Shown here one piece after another: positions 1 to 9,930 of a stretch of 64,000 bases of DNA; the stretch's first letter is position 1; each line of letters begins with the position of its first letter. A program made the translations under genes and the position numbers. Location of the stretch: assembly GCF_016592155.1 (NCBI RefSeq), contig NZ_AP024237.1:4650001-4714000 (forward strand). Reading direction: 5' to 3'. The notes under the pieces are model-generated. The model was not told the DNA's origin. It worked only from the letters and a program-made list of their open reading frames with translations, and did not search any database. The stretch comes from Mycobacterium heckeshornense (GTDB lineage Bacteria; Actinomycetota; Actinomycetes; Mycobacteriales; Mycobacteriaceae).

Positions 1-804
1 CAGCGGGGTGGCAACGGTGGTCCAGCCACGCTCTCCTAACCACCGGTCGGCCGGAGCGAACTGCTCGTTGTAGACCAACTGGAAAAACAGACGCTGCTCG
101 CCGCGAGCGACAGCCGCGCGTTCTTCTTCGAGCTTGGCCGCAAACTCGGCGGGCGGTAGCGGCGCACCGTCTTCGACCGCGGCATGGCTGCCGGGGGCGG
201 CAAGCGTGTCGATCCCGGTGAACAGCTGCCGCTGTGCGCTGGCCGGCAGGTAGATCAACAGGCCTTCGGCGATCCACGCCGAAGGCTTAGTGCGATCGAA
301 CCCGTTGTCGCACAGCGCTTGGGGCCAGTCGTCGCGCAGGTCGACGGCGACCTCACGACGCTCGGCTTGGGGCGTGGCACCATGGGCGCTCAGCACCTCG
401 CGCTTGAATTCCAGGACCTGTGGCTGGTCCAACTCGAAGATGGTCGTTCCGTCAGGCCAGGTCAGCCGGTAGGCGCGCGAGTCCAGGCCGGCGGCCAAGA
501 TCACGATCTGCCGCACGCCGGCTTGGGCGGCGCGGCCGAAGTAGTTGTCGAAGTATTTGGTGCGGGCCCCTTGGAAGTTGACGAAATGTTCGCCGAAATC
601 GGTCGTTTTCAGTGGATGTTCGGGCACCTCGCCGTCGAGCACGCCGGCCGCGTCGCCGCCCACCGCTCGGCAGAACACCTCGGCAAACGGGTCGACCGCC
701 AACGGGTCAGGCTTTTGCGCCTCCAATGCTCTTGCGGTTGCCACGAATAACGCGGTCGAACCAACGCTTGTGGTGATGTCCCAGGTGTCTCTGTCGCTAC
801 GCAC
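1..804 (-). CDS. Class I SAM-dependent methyltransferase (TIGR00027-type), 3' end cut by window edge
   Basis: The minus strand reads open from a GTG at 804 to the window edge, so the C-terminus is missing. The start is fixed by an in-frame TAA just upstream and a TAAGG ribosome site about 8 nt before the GTG. The N-terminus ([20 protein letters not shown]) and the later [17 protein letters not shown]-binding segment match the large mycobacterial family of putative S-adenosylmethionine-dependent methyltransferases (Rv0281/Rv0145 type, about 300 aa). The methyl acceptor for this family is unknown to me. Family membership is clear from the motifs; the specific orthologue is not, because mycobacteria carry many paralogues. 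Confidence 0.85.
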   Translation of the reverse strand, partial: MRSDRDTWDITTSVGSTALFVATARALEAQKPDPLAVDPFAEVFCRAVGGDAAGVLDGEVPEHPLKTTDFGEHFVNFQGARTKYFDNYFGRAAQAGVRQIVILAAGLDSRAYRLTWPDGTTIFELDQPQVLEFKREVLSAHGATPQAERREVAVDLRDDWPQALCDNGFDRTKPSAWIAEGLLIYLPASAQRQLFTGIDTLAAPGSHAAVEDGAPLPPAEFAAKLEEERAAVARGEQRLFFQLVYNEQFAPADRWLGERGWTTVATPL

Positions 805-1032
805 GCGATCGACCTTACGCCGTAGTGGTTAGCAGGGCTTCCGATCCCGGCCGGCGTGTGATGCCGATGCGCGTCACCAACTGTGTCAATCGCCGACGAA
901 CCGCGCGGGCCAGGCGCCGGCCGCGAGCGGGGTCCGTCCCCCGGCTCGGTGATCGAGGACGCGTTCGCCGCGAGCTCGCCGGCGCCAACGACAATGCCCG
1001 CCAGCCAACGGTCCGGGCGACTACTCACCGCA

Positions 1033-1932
1033 TCAGACCAGCGGGCGACCCATCTTGATCCGCCGGTCCAGGTCCCACAGCAACACGTTGAACGGGAACT
1101 GCCGCACAAAGCGGGGCATGAGGCGGTTTACCGTGCGCAGCACGGCCATCAGCCGATCGAAACGCCGCTGCTTGGCGGCATCCCAGGGCAACCGCATCTC
1201 ATCGCGGAACCGTTGCGGCAGAAAGCCGGTCGTAATCAACAGCGCCAAACTGTCCGACCAGCGCTGCAGCGGACCGGGCAAGGTCACGCCGGGCATCCGT
1301 CCCGCCGCAATCGGATACAGATAATCCCGCACAGCATCATCGATGTGCACCTTGTCGAGGGACTCCCGCCAGTACTTGTCAAAGGCCTCACGGTCCGGCG
1401 GCCACATCTCCGGTGGCACCTGCAATGTGGTGCCCAACGCCATCCCCTCGCGATAGTGGCGCTCGGCCTCCTCGTCGTCCATCTCGCCAACAAAGATGCG
1501 GTGCACGTCAACGGCGCCCTTGTACAGGCATGCCCCCACCCAAAGTTGCAACTCGGGGTCAAACGCGTTGTAGGGGACCGGACTCTCGGGTGTCGAGTAC
1601 ACCTGGGCGTGCGCGCGGTTGACCGCGCGGCGGAATGCCGCCTTCTGCGCCTCGGTGCCGGCGGTGGCCACGGCAAGATAGGTGAACGTGGTACGAGCAC
1701 GTTTGATCGGATGCAGGTCCACCCGGCCGCTTTCGACCCGGCTTTCCATCACGCCGTACCCCACACCGGGACGCGCCAACTGCATGACCACGTTGGCGGG
1801 CCCGGCCAGCAGCGCCACTCCCATCAAGCCGTCGTCGAAACCGGAGCGCCGCGCATTTCGACGCGGCAGCCTCCCGACGGGCGGGTCGGCGATCGCGCGC
1901 TCGACGTGCTGGATGGATTCGCTGACCGACAT
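1033..1932 (-). CDS. Oxygenase MpaB family (DUF2236) protein, Rv0276-like
   Basis: A 299-aa protein with an ATG start preceded by AGGTGG. It has the DUF2236/MpaB-type layout: an N-terminal GLMGVALLAGPANVVMQLA segment, a conserved Arg/His-containing core (HPIKRARTTFTYLAVATAGT) and YNAFDPELQLWVGACLYKG, followed by VHRIFVGEMDDEEAERHYRE. Members are haem-linked latex-clearing or MpaB-type oxygenases, but the substrate here is unknown. It is divergent from the TetR gene at 2004 with only about 70 bp between them, so the TetR probably controls this gene as well as itself. Position and length agree with Rv0276 of Mtb as I recall it. A long reading frame on the opposite strand is only a mirror of this gene. 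Confidence 0.85.
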   Translation of the reverse strand: MSVSESIQHVERAIADPPVGRLPRRNARRSGFDDGLMGVALLAGPANVVMQLARPGVGYGVMESRVESGRVDLHPIKRARTTFTYLAVATAGTEAQKAAFRRAVNRAHAQVYSTPESPVPYNAFDPELQLWVGACLYKGAVDVHRIFVGEMDDEEAERHYREGMALGTTLQVPPEMWPPDREAFDKYWRESLDKVHIDDAVRDYLYPIAAGRMPGVTLPGPLQRWSDSLALLITTGFLPQRFRDEMRLPWDAAKQRRFDRLMAVLRTVNRLMPRFVRQFPFNVLLWDLDRRIKMGRPLV

Positions 1933-2003
1933 TGCCCACCTGCTCGCAAAATGTGAGAACGCTTGTTTCCTGATATTGCCGCGCGCCGAGCCCCGATGTC
2001 AAG

Positions 2004-2657
2004 ATGGTGCCCATGGCCGCCAGACCCGGATTAGCCGAATCCACGCAACGGCGGCCATACCGCGGCGTGGACGCCGCCGCTCGGCTCGCTCAACGCCGGC
2101 GACGGCTGCTCTCCGCTGGCCTGGATCTCCTGGGTTCCGACCATGCGTACGAATTGACCGTCCGCGGAATCTGCCGTAGCGCCGGCCTGGCCGCCCGCTA
2201 CTTCTACGAAAGCTTTGCCGACAAAGACGAGTTCGTCGGCGCGGTCTTCGATTGGGTAGTCGCCGATCTGGCCACCACCACCCAGGCGGCGGTCGCGGCC
2301 GTCCCACCCCGTGAACAGACCCGCGCGGGCATGGCTAACATCGTGCGGACCATTGCCGGTGATCCCCGGGTCGGGCGGTTGCTGTTCAGCGTGCACCTGG
2401 CCAACGGGGTGCTGGTGCGCAAACGTGTCGAGTCCAGCGCGCTGTTCGTGATGTTGTCTGGGCAACACGTCGGCAGCGCGTTGCGGATGCCGGAAAACGA
2501 CCGCATTAGGGCCGCCGCGCATTTCGTCGTCGGTGGGGTCGGTCAAACCCTCAGCGCGTGGCTGGCCGGCCAGATAGGCCTCAGCGAAGAAGAGCTCGTC
2601 GACCACCTGGCCTCGCTGCTCAATGAGCTCGCCGACCCCAGCCTGTACCGCAACTAG
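2004..2657 (+). CDS. TetR/AcrR-family transcriptional regulator, Rv0275c-like
   Basis: A 217-aa TetR-type repressor. Residues about 20-70 form the helix-turn-helix: LTVRGICRSAGLAARYFYES followed by FADKDEFVGAVFD is the typical recognition helix and first helix of the ligand domain. The C-terminal half is a helical ligand-binding domain ending in EEELVDHLASLLNEL. It is divergent from the DUF2236 oxygenase (1033-1932) and ends 6 bp from the convergent glyoxalase gene, matching the order Rv0276/Rv0275c/Rv0274. The 71-bp divergent spacer (AATGTGAGAAC...GTTTCCTGATATT) has loose dyad symmetry but no clean operator. ATG at 2004 is used; GTG 2007 and ATG 2013 are alternatives. Confidence 0.85.
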   Translation: MVPMAARPGLAESTQRRPYRGVDAAARLAQRRRRLLSAGLDLLGSDHAYELTVRGICRSAGLAARYFYESFADKDEFVGAVFDWVVADLATTTQAAVAAVPPREQTRAGMANIVRTIAGDPRVGRLLFSVHLANGVLVRKRVESSALFVMLSGQHVGSALRMPENDRIRAAAHFVVGGVGQTLSAWLAGQIGLSEEELVDHLASLLNELADPSLYRN

Positions 2658-2663
2658 CTGTTG

Positions 2664-3239
2664 CTACGGCGCGGCGGGAACCCGCCGGTCAGCCGCGGTT
2701 TTCGGCACCGCTTGTGCATCGCTTTCGGTGAACTCCTTTGTCCAACAAGCGAACTCAAGCGTAATTCCGTCGGGGTCCTGGAAATAGAACGAGCGCACAT
2801 AAACTCCGGGGTGCACCGTCGGCGAAACCTGCATCTCGCTTTCGTCGTGGTTGAGCACCGGGCCGACGCGTACCCCCTTCTCCTTGAGCCGCTGACGGTA
2901 GGCGTCGAATTTCTCGGCCGGAACATGAAATGCCAAGTGGTTCATGGTGCTGACCGCGCTGGTGATATCCCCGATCCCCGGAATGGCCGCCGGCGAGGAG
3001 ATGCCGGGCACCCGATCCGGGGCGTCGGCGAACCAGAAGAACGCCACGCAGTCGCCGTTGCCGGCGTCGAAGAAGAAGTGCTGCCCCCGGCCGCCCGGCA
3101 GGTCCAGCGATTTGATCAACGGCATGCCCAGGATATTGCTGTAGAAGTCGACCGTGCGGGCCATGTCCGAACACACCAGCGCGACATGGTTGATCCCACT
3201 CAACTCGAATTCGGTGTTGGTGTTGTGCGGCTTGATCAT
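2664..3239 (-). CDS. Glyoxalase/extradiol dioxygenase-fold (VOC) protein, Rv0274-like
   Basis: A 191-aa vicinal-oxygen-chelate protein. The first beta-alpha-beta-beta-beta module begins ELSGINHVALVCSDMARTVD with the canonical metal His, and a second module includes MNHLAFHVPAEKFD and DPDGITLEFACW with its terminal Glu. These are the VOC metal-ligand positions; the reaction (isomerase, dioxygenase or lyase) cannot be assigned from sequence. A longer frame starts at 3305, but ATG 3239 (MIKPHNTN) has GGGAG a few bases upstream and gives the usual family length, so I chose it. It is convergent with the TetR gene, with 6 bp between the stops. The Mtb neighbour Rv0273c (TetR) is not present in the 279 bp that follow. 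Confidence 0.85.
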   Translation of the reverse strand: MIKPHNTNTEFELSGINHVALVCSDMARTVDFYSNILGMPLIKSLDLPGGRGQHFFFDAGNGDCVAFFWFADAPDRVPGISSPAAIPGIGDITSAVSTMNHLAFHVPAEKFDAYRQRLKEKGVRVGPVLNHDESEMQVSPTVHPGVYVRSFYFQDPDGITLEFACWTKEFTESDAQAVPKTAADRRVPAAP

Positions 3240-3518
3240 CGCGGCTCCCGTCGGCTCCCGAGGCACAAGGCCGGACTTGCTAAGACCGTGGGCCCAAGTT
3301 ACCACCGGCTTCGCCGGATTTCGGTGCCGTAACCTGCTCGAGGCCGCGATAATCCGTGGAACGCCACGAGAGGAGGCGCGGAATGTCCACGGTGTCCACG
3401 CTGTCGGCTAAGTGTCCGTGCTCGTTGACGCCACCGCGAGGCCCGCGCAGCACGGGACCGACGTCTGTGCGATTCCCGCCTTCCCATCGGGCCATCCATC
3501 GCAAGGAGGTGGGCTGAG

Positions 3519-4652
3519 ATGACTCAAGCAGCGCGGACGCCGGGGGTAATCCGGGAGTTCATCGGGCTGCCTTCCCCCACCGCCCGGCGCGCTGGCGCCG
3601 GCGGGCACCCATGCCAGGGGCTGTATCACCGCGGGGTAGGTCGCAAGCCGAAGGTGGCCATGATCGCAACGCACTACCAAATCGACTTCTCCGAGCACTA
3701 TCTGGCCGACTACATGGCCACCCGCGGCATCGGATTCCTGGGGTGGAACACGCGGTTTCGCGGTTTTGAGAGCAGTTTCCTGCTCGACCACGCACTGGTC
3801 GACATCGGTGTGGGTGTGCGCTGGCTGCGTGAGGTACAGGGCATAGAAACCGTTGTGCTGCTGGGTAATTCGGGTGGCGGGTCACTGATGGCCGCCTACC
3901 AGTCGCAGGTGGTGGAGCCGAACGTGACCCCGTTGCCGGGTATGCGGGCTGCGGCCGGGCTCAACGACCTGCTTCCCGCCGACGGCTATGTTGCCAGCGC
4001 CGCGCATCCCGGGCGCCCCGATGTGCTGACGGCGTGGATGGACGCGGCCGTCGTCGACGAGAACGACCCGGTTGCCACCGATCCCGAACTGGATCTGTTC
4101 AACGACCGCAACGGCCCGCCATACTCGCCGGAATTCCTCAGTCGCTACCGGGCGGCGCAGGTAGCCCGCAACCATGCCATCACCGACTGGGCCGAAAAGG
4201 AGCTGAAAAGGATTCGCGCGGCAGGATTTTCCGATCGGCCGTTCACGGTGATGCGGACCTGGGCCGATCCGCGCATGGTCGATCCGACCATCGAGCCCAC
4301 CAAGCGTCAGCCGAACATGTGCTATGCCGGTGTCCCGGTCAAGGCCAACCGCTCCGCGCATGGGATCGCGGCGGAGTGCACCCTGCGCAACTGGCTTGGC
4401 ATGTGGAGCCTGCGAACCGCGCAGACCCGGGCCCAGCCGCACCTGGCACGCATCACCTGCCCGGCGCTGGTGATCAACGCTGAGGCCGACACCGGTGTGT
4501 TCCCCTCGGACGCCCAACGCATCTACGACGGGCTGGGCAGCACCGACAAGACCCAGGTCTCGATCGACACCGACCACTACTTCACCACTCCCGGGGCGCG
4601 CAGCGAGCAGGCCGACACCATCGCCAAGTGGATCGCCAAGCGGTGGCGCTGA
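3519..4652 (+). CDS. Alpha/beta-hydrolase-like protein, Rv0272c-like
   Basis: A 377-aa alpha/beta-hydrolase-like protein with a very strong ribosome site (AAGGAGG at about 3503). The nucleophile-elbow segment is VVLLGNSGGGSLMAAYQ (G-N-S-G-G), with a later acid/His region ITCPALVINAEADTGVFPSD and VSIDTDHYFTTPG carrying the likely Asp and His of the triad. No signal peptide is seen, so it is probably cytosolic. The substrate is unknown. It lies about 100 bp upstream of fadE6 on the same strand, as in Mtb (Rv0272c-Rv0271c), which suggests a role in acyl or ester catabolism. That role is inference from context. Confidence 0.8.
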   Translation: MTQAARTPGVIREFIGLPSPTARRAGAGGHPCQGLYHRGVGRKPKVAMIATHYQIDFSEHYLADYMATRGIGFLGWNTRFRGFESSFLLDHALVDIGVGVRWLREVQGIETVVLLGNSGGGSLMAAYQSQVVEPNVTPLPGMRAAAGLNDLLPADGYVASAAHPGRPDVLTAWMDAAVVDENDPVATDPELDLFNDRNGPPYSPEFLSRYRAAQVARNHAITDWAEKELKRIRAAGFSDRPFTVMRTWADPRMVDPTIEPTKRQPNMCYAGVPVKANRSAHGIAAECTLRNWLGMWSLRTAQTRAQPHLARITCPALVINAEADTGVFPSDAQRIYDGLGSTDKTQVSIDTDHYFTTPGARSEQADTIAKWIAKRWR

Positions 4653-4701
4653 CCTCGCCGGCGCAGGTACCCCCTGAAGCCGGCGGCCCCCGTGGTGAAC
4701 C

Positions 4702-4713
4702 AACCGACCGGTT
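4702..4713. promoter_or_regulatory. Short inverted repeat AACCG-AC-CGGTT upstream of fadE6
   Basis: A 5-2-5 inverted repeat lies 38 bp before the fadE6 ATG. ACCGACCGGT-like sequences are common TetR operators, but this one is short and has no second copy that I found in the window. Confidence 0.3.
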
Positions 4714-4750
4714 ATTAGATTGAGGGGAGGTCACCGAGGGAAGGCGAACA

Positions 4751-6949
4751 ATGCCGATCGCGATCAGTCCTGAGCATCAAGACCTGGCCGACTCCGTGCG
4801 CTCCCTAGTCGCACGGGTGGCGCCGTCGGAAGTGCTGCATGCCGCCATGGAGACCCCGATCGACAATCCCCCGCCGTACTGGCGGGCCGCCGCCGAGCAG
4901 GGGCTGCAGGGTGTCCACCTGCCGGAATCGGTGGGCGGTCAGGGTTTTGGGATCCTGGAGTTGGCGATCGTGCTGGCTGAATTCGGCTACGGGGCGGTGC
5001 CCGGCCCGTTCGTGCCCTCGGCGATCGCCAGCGCGTTGATCTCCGCGCATGACCCGCAGGCCACGGTGCTCGCCGAGCTGAGCTCCGGCGCGGCGATCGC
5101 CGCATACGCGCTGGGCCCTGGGCTCACGGCTACCCGGCACGGCGACCGGCTGGTGATTCGCGGGGAGGTGCGCGCCGTCCCCGCCGCAGCCGAAGCCGCT
5201 GTGCTGGTGCTGCCGGTGGCGATCGACAGCGGCGAAGAGTGGATCGTCCTGCACGCCGAGCAGCTGGAGATCGTCCCGGTCAAGAGCATCGACCCGCTGC
5301 GCCCGACCGCCCACGTGCGCGCCAATGCGGTCGAGGTCGGCGACGACGCGCTGCTGAGCAACCTGAGCATGACCGCTGCGTATGCATTGATTTCGACGCT
5401 GCTGTCCGCGGAGGCCATCGGGGTGGCGCGGTGGGCCACCGACACCGCGTCGCAATACGCCAAGATCCGCGAACAATTCGGTCGGCCGATCGGCCAATTC
5501 CAGGCCGTCAAGCACAAGTGCGCCGAGATGATCGCCGATACCGAGCGGGCCACCGCCGCGGTGTGGGACGCTGCCCGCGCGATCGATGAGGCACGCGAAA
5601 ATAACTGGGACACTGCGAGTTCCGCGGTCGAATTCGCCGCAGCGGTGGCCGCGACCCTGGCCCCGGCAGCCGCGCAGCGCTGCACGCAGGACTGCATCCA
5701 GGTGCACGGCGGCATCGGCTTCACCTGGGAACACGACACGAACGTCTACTACCGGCGGGCGCTGATACTGGCCGCGTCCTTCGGTCGTCGCACGGATTAC
5801 CCGCAGCGGGTGGTCGACACCGCGACCAGCACCGGGATGCGCAAGCTCAACATCGACCTGGATCCGCAGACCGAGAAGCTGCGCACCGAGATCCGCGCCG
5901 AGGTCGCCGCGCTCAAGGCGATGCCGCGCGAAGAACGCAAGGCGGCGATCGCCGAGGGCGGGTGGGTGTTGCCGTATCTGCCCAGGCCGTGGGGCCGCGC
6001 CGCCGCCCCGGTCGAGCAGATCATCATCGAGCAGGAGTTCAGCGCCGGGCGGGTCAAGCGCCCGCAGATCGGGATCGCGTCGTGGATCGTCCCGTCGATC
6101 GTGGCATTTGGCACCGAGGAGCAAAAACAGCGGTTCATTCCGCCAACCTTCCGAGGCGAAATGACGTGGTGCCAACTGTTTTCCGAACCGGGTGCCGGGT
6201 CTGATCTGGCCGGGCTGGCCACCAAGGCGACGCGTACCGAGGGCGGCTGGCGCATCACCGGGCAGAAGATCTGGACCACCGCCGCGCAGTTCTCCGACTG
6301 GGGGGCGCTGCTGGCCAGGACAGACCCCAGCGCGCCGAAACACAACGGGATCACCTACTTCCTGCTGGACATGAAAAGTGAAGGGGTGCAGGTAAACCCG
6401 CTGCGTGAGCTGACCGGTGGCGCAATGTTCAACACCGTCTTCATCGATGACGTCTTCGTGCCCGACGACTGCGTACTCGGTGAGGTCAATAGGGGGTGGG
6501 AGGTCAGCCGCAACACGTTGACCGCCGAGCGGGTGTCGATCGGCAGCAGCGAGGCACCGTTTTTGGCCAACCTTGACGAGTTCGTCGGCTTCCTCCGCGA
6601 CGGCCAGTTCGACCAGGTCGCGCAGAACCGCGGCGGGCAGCTGATCGCCGAGGGGCATGCCGCCAAGGTGCTCAACATGCGCTCGACGCTATTGACGCTG
6701 GCCGGCGGGGATGCGATGCCCTCGGCCGCGATCTCCAAACTGTTGTCGATGCGCACCGCTCAGGGTTATGCCGAGTTCGCCGTGTCGACTTTCGGCACCG
6801 ATGCCGCGATCGGCGACCCCGAGGAGCTGGCCGGCAAGTGGGGCCAATACCTGCTGGCCAGCCGGGCCACCACGATTTACGGCGGCACATCGGAGGTGCA
6901 GCTCAACATCATCGCCGAGCGGCTGCTCGGCCTCCCCCGCGATCCCTAG
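4751..6949 (+). CDS. fadE6: Two-domain acyl-CoA dehydrogenase FadE6
   Basis: A 732-aa protein built from two tandem acyl-CoA dehydrogenase units, as in Mtb FadE6 (about 731 aa). The N-terminal half (residues 1-350) holds VYYRRALILAASFGRR after YAKIREQFGRPIGQFQAVKH and CIQVHGGIGFTWEHDTNVYY. The C-terminal half holds QLFSEPGAGSDLAGLATKA (FAD/substrate loop), WRITGQKIWTTAAQFSDW and ATTIYGGTSEVQLNIIAERL, the family's C-terminal signature. It should oxidise an acyl-CoA or sterol-side-chain CoA to the enoyl-CoA with FAD; the substrate is not determinable. The ATG is preceded by GGGAAGGCGAACA. It is convergent with fadD2, with 12 bp between the stops. The gene is intact, unlike fadD2. Confidence 0.92.
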   Translation: MPIAISPEHQDLADSVRSLVARVAPSEVLHAAMETPIDNPPPYWRAAAEQGLQGVHLPESVGGQGFGILELAIVLAEFGYGAVPGPFVPSAIASALISAHDPQATVLAELSSGAAIAAYALGPGLTATRHGDRLVIRGEVRAVPAAAEAAVLVLPVAIDSGEEWIVLHAEQLEIVPVKSIDPLRPTAHVRANAVEVGDDALLSNLSMTAAYALISTLLSAEAIGVARWATDTASQYAKIREQFGRPIGQFQAVKHKCAEMIADTERATAAVWDAARAIDEARENNWDTASSAVEFAAAVAATLAPAAAQRCTQDCIQVHGGIGFTWEHDTNVYYRRALILAASFGRRTDYPQRVVDTATSTGMRKLNIDLDPQTEKLRTEIRAEVAALKAMPREERKAAIAEGGWVLPYLPRPWGRAAAPVEQIIIEQEFSAGRVKRPQIGIASWIVPSIVAFGTEEQKQRFIPPTFRGEMTWCQLFSEPGAGSDLAGLATKATRTEGGWRITGQKIWTTAAQFSDWGALLARTDPSAPKHNGITYFLLDMKSEGVQVNPLRELTGGAMFNTVFIDDVFVPDDCVLGEVNRGWEVSRNTLTAERVSIGSSEAPFLANLDEFVGFLRDGQFDQVAQNRGGQLIAEGHAAKVLNMRSTLLTLAGGDAMPSAAISKLLSMRTAQGYAEFAVSTFGTDAAIGDPEELAGKWGQYLLASRATTIYGGTSEVQLNIIAERLLGLPRDP

Positions 6950-6961
6950 ACCGGGCGCGGA

Positions 6962-8634
6962 TCAGACCTGCATCTCACGCAGCTCACGCTTGAGGATCTT
7001 GCCGGTGGGGTTGCGCGGCAACTCGTCGAGGAAGATCACTTCCCGCGGCACCTTGTACTTGGCCAGATGATCACGCACGTAGCGCTTGATGGTGTCCTCG
7101 TCGATGTCGGAGCCTTGCTTCTTGACCACGAAGGCACGGAGCCGCTGGCCCCACTCCTTATCGTCGACCCCGATCGCGGTGGCCTCCGCGACGTCAGGGT
7201 GGCTGCTGATCAGGTCCTCGACTTCGGCCGGGAAGACGTTTTCACCGCCGGAGACGATCATTTCGTCGTCGCGACCGCTGATGTACAGCAGGCCGTGCTC
7301 GTCGAAGTAGCCCACGTCGCCGGAAGACAGCAGGCCGTCGATGATCTGCTTGCCGCCGCCGCCGGTGTAGCCCTCGAACGGGAAGCTGGTTCCCACGAAG
7401 ATCCGCCCGACCTCGCCGCGCGGCAGCTCGTTGCCGTTGTCGTCGAAGATCTTGACCTTGACCCCTTTGACGACCGGTCCGGCGGTTGACGAATTGAACT
7501 GCAGATGCTTGGGCTCGGCGATCGTGGCGAACGCGACCTCGGTCGAGCCGTACATGTTGTAGACGACGGGGCCGAGTTCCTTGAGCGCGCGCTCGGCCAG
7601 GTCGGCGCCCAGCGCTGAGCCGGAGACGAACACGATCCGCAAACTCGCCAGGTCGGGCCTGCTCTCCAGCTTTTCCAGTGCGTCGAGCATCCTCGAGAGC
7701 ATCACCGGAACGACGACGACGGCGGTCACCTTGTGCTTTTCGATGTCCTCGAGCACCACGGCGGGCTTGAACTTGCGGTGCAGGATCAACGTCGAGCCCA
7801 GGAACATCCCGATGGTGGCGTGCAAAAAGCCCAGGGCGTGAAACATCGGTGCCGGCAGCGACGTCACCTCACCGGCCTTGAACGGCACGTGCGACAAGAT
7901 GCCGCCGATTGGCGCCAGGGTGGGCTGCGGGTGGCCCCCTTCGGGGTGCCGGTGGTGCCGCTGGTCAAGATGATGATCGACGAGTGCTTGGTGGCCTTGG
8001 GCGCCTGCTCCTTGCTGCTGCGCGCGATCAGCTCGGCCAACGTTTCGTCGGTGCTGACCGAGGGTTCATTGGAGTCGGGGTTGCTGCCCAGTGCCCGCAG
8101 CTTGCCGAGCGGAGGGTCAACTTTGCTGACATCGTTGGTGTATTCGTCGTCGTAGATGAGCAGTTTGGCGCCTTCGCGCTCGGTTACCTCCTTGATCTGC
8201 GGGCCGGAGAACGAGCTGTTGAGCAAGATGATGCGGGCCCCGACCCGCGCGCACCCGTACTCCGCAATGGAAAACCATCGATGATTGCGGGCCAGGATCG
8301 CGACCCCGTCGCCGCCGCGCACGCCCTTGCCGAGCAGGCCGTGAGCGACCGCGTTGGCCGCCTCGTCGAGTTCTTTGTAGGTCAGCGTGCCCTCGTCGTC
8401 GACGATCGCTGCCCGGTTGGGCGTGCGCCGGGCGTTGACGGACGGCAACATGCCGAGCTCGCCCCAGCGCCGGATGTCGGCGGCCATCGCCGCGTAGTTC
8501 AGTGGCGGTTCTAGCCGCAACGCTCCGGATTCGATGATTTTGCGGAGGTAGTGCAGTTCGGCCAAGCCACGATCGGCGTACTGCCTGGCCTTGGCCGCGG
8601 CATTCCAGGGCAGCAGGTCAGCGAGCTTAGGCAT
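6962..8634 (-). pseudogene. fadD2: Fatty-acyl-CoA ligase FadD2, interrupted by a single-base frameshift
   Basis: An AMP-forming acyl-CoA synthetase (ANL superfamily) that would activate a fatty acid to acyl-CoA. The reading frame from ATG 8634 covers the N-domain up to the ATP-binding loop ILTSGTTGTPKGATRS. It then continues in another frame from about 7921 with LAPIGGILSHVPFKAGE, MYGSTEVAFATI, the hinge YFDEHGLLYISGRDDEMI and the adenylation lysine PRNPTGKILKRELRE. One base is missing at about 7921-7923. Restoring it gives 557 aa, very close to Mtb FadD2 (560). Both halves are fully conserved, so this is either a sequencing error or a very recent mutation. It is convergent with fadE6 and divergent from the polymerase gene at 8682. 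Confidence 0.88.
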
Positions 8635-8681
8635 ACGCCCACAATATGTGACCGGGGTCTCAATGAGGCGCGGAAATTACC

Positions 8682-9923
8682 ATGAGCGGCATGGCCGGGC
8701 CGGTGTCGCTGGAGGTGAACGGACGCCGGGTCACCGTGACCCATCCGGACAAGGTGGTGTTTCCGGGGCTTGAGCACACCAAGCTCGATCTGATCCGCTA
8801 CTACCTGAGCGTGGCCGAGGGCGCATTGCGGGGGGTGGCCGGGCGTCCGATGATCCTCAAACGATTCGTCAAGGGAATCGACCACGAAGCGATCTTCCAG
8901 AAGCGCGCGCCGGCCAAACGCCCGGATTGGGTGGACGTCGCTGAACTGCGCTACGCGTCGGGCACCTCGGCCAACGAAGCGGTCATCCGCGACGCCGCCG
9001 GGCTGGCGTGGGTGATCAATCTGGGCTGCATCGACCTCAACCCGCATCCGGTGCTCGCCGAGGATCTCGACCACCCCGACGAGCTGCGCGTCGACCTCGA
9101 CCCGATGCCGGGCGTGGAGTGGCCGCAGATCCTCGATGTCGCAGCGGTCGCCCGCGACGTGCTCCACGAGCACGGGTTGACAGCCTGGCCGAAGACCTCG
9201 GGATCGCGGGGCTTCCACATCTATGCGCGCATCGCGCCGCGCTGGTCGTTTCGCCAGGTACGCTTGGCCGCCCAAGCGGTGGCCCGCGAGGTGGAGCGGC
9301 GCGCGCCCGATCTGGCCACCGCTCGTTGGTGGAAGGAAGAACGCCAGGGCGTGTTTGTCGACTTCAACCAGAACGCCAAAGACCGCACTGTCGCGTCGGC
9401 CTATTCCGTGCGCGCCACCCCCGATGCCCGGGTGTCGACGCCGCTGCGCTGGGATGAGGTGGCCGGCTGTCGCCCCGACGCGTTCACGATGACGACGGTG
9501 CCGAAGCGGGTCGCCGACATCGGCGACCCGTGGGCGGGCATGGACGACGCGGCCGGCGGGCTCGATGCGCTGCTTGCCCTGGCCGAGAAGTTGGGGCCTG
9601 CCGAGAAGCCGCCGAAACCAGCCCGCCGCAGCGCGGACGGACGCCGCGTGCCGACCATGCCCCTCATCGAGATCGCCCGCACCAAAACCAAAGACGAGGC
9701 GATGGCCGCGCTGGACACCTGGCGCCAGCGATATCCAGCGGCAGCCGACCGGCTGCAGCCTGCTGACGTGCTGGTCGACGGTATGCGCGGGCCCAGCTCG
9801 ATCTGGTACCGGATTCGGATCAACCTCCAGCATGTGCCGCCTGATCAGCGTCCCCCGCAGGAGGACCTGATCGCCGACTACAGCCCGTGGGACGGATACA
9901 CCGGCGCGCAGTGGCGCCGCTGA
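8682..9923 (+). CDS. LigD-type polymerase/primase (AEP fold), Rv0269c/PolD2-like
   Basis: A 413-aa stand-alone homologue of the LigD polymerase domain. Motif I is ELRVDLDPMPGVEW (DxD metal ligands), motif II is TSGSRGFHIYARI (triphosphate-binding SGSRG and His), and motif III includes VFVDFNQNAKDRTVASAYSVRA. The LigD-typical THPDKVVFPG stretch is at the N-terminus, and the C-terminal about 100 residues extend beyond the core domain, as in Mtb Rv0269c (about 397 aa). Such enzymes add NTPs or dNTPs in repair contexts without a ligase partner. A second in-frame ATG at 8691 is possible. It is divergent from fadD2 and only 7 bp from the next gene, so probably co-transcribed with the TetR and lipoprotein genes downstream. 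Confidence 0.88.
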   Translation: MSGMAGPVSLEVNGRRVTVTHPDKVVFPGLEHTKLDLIRYYLSVAEGALRGVAGRPMILKRFVKGIDHEAIFQKRAPAKRPDWVDVAELRYASGTSANEAVIRDAAGLAWVINLGCIDLNPHPVLAEDLDHPDELRVDLDPMPGVEWPQILDVAAVARDVLHEHGLTAWPKTSGSRGFHIYARIAPRWSFRQVRLAAQAVAREVERRAPDLATARWWKEERQGVFVDFNQNAKDRTVASAYSVRATPDARVSTPLRWDEVAGCRPDAFTMTTVPKRVADIGDPWAGMDDAAGGLDALLALAEKLGPAEKPPKPARRSADGRRVPTMPLIEIARTKTKDEAMAALDTWRQRYPAAADRLQPADVLVDGMRGPSSIWYRIRINLQHVPPDQRPPQEDLIADYSPWDGYTGAQWRR

Positions 9924-9930
9924 ACCTGCC

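Noticed and set aside
883..1956. 357-residue open frame on the plus strand
   Set aside because: It is the mirror of the DUF2236 gene on the minus strand; the peptide has no domain logic and arises from GC-rich codon bias.
1933..2003. Operator dyad in the DUF2236/tetR spacer
   Set aside because: The symmetry (AATGTGAGAAC / GTTTCCTGATATT) needs gaps and is too weak to call.
3240..3518. Possible remnant of the Mtb TetR gene Rv0273c
   Set aside because: No HTH-like segment in any frame; the space is too short and only the hydrolase ribosome site is clear.
4805..6658. 617-residue open frame antisense to fadE6
   Set aside because: The fadE6 frame has full acyl-CoA dehydrogenase motifs; the antisense frame has none.
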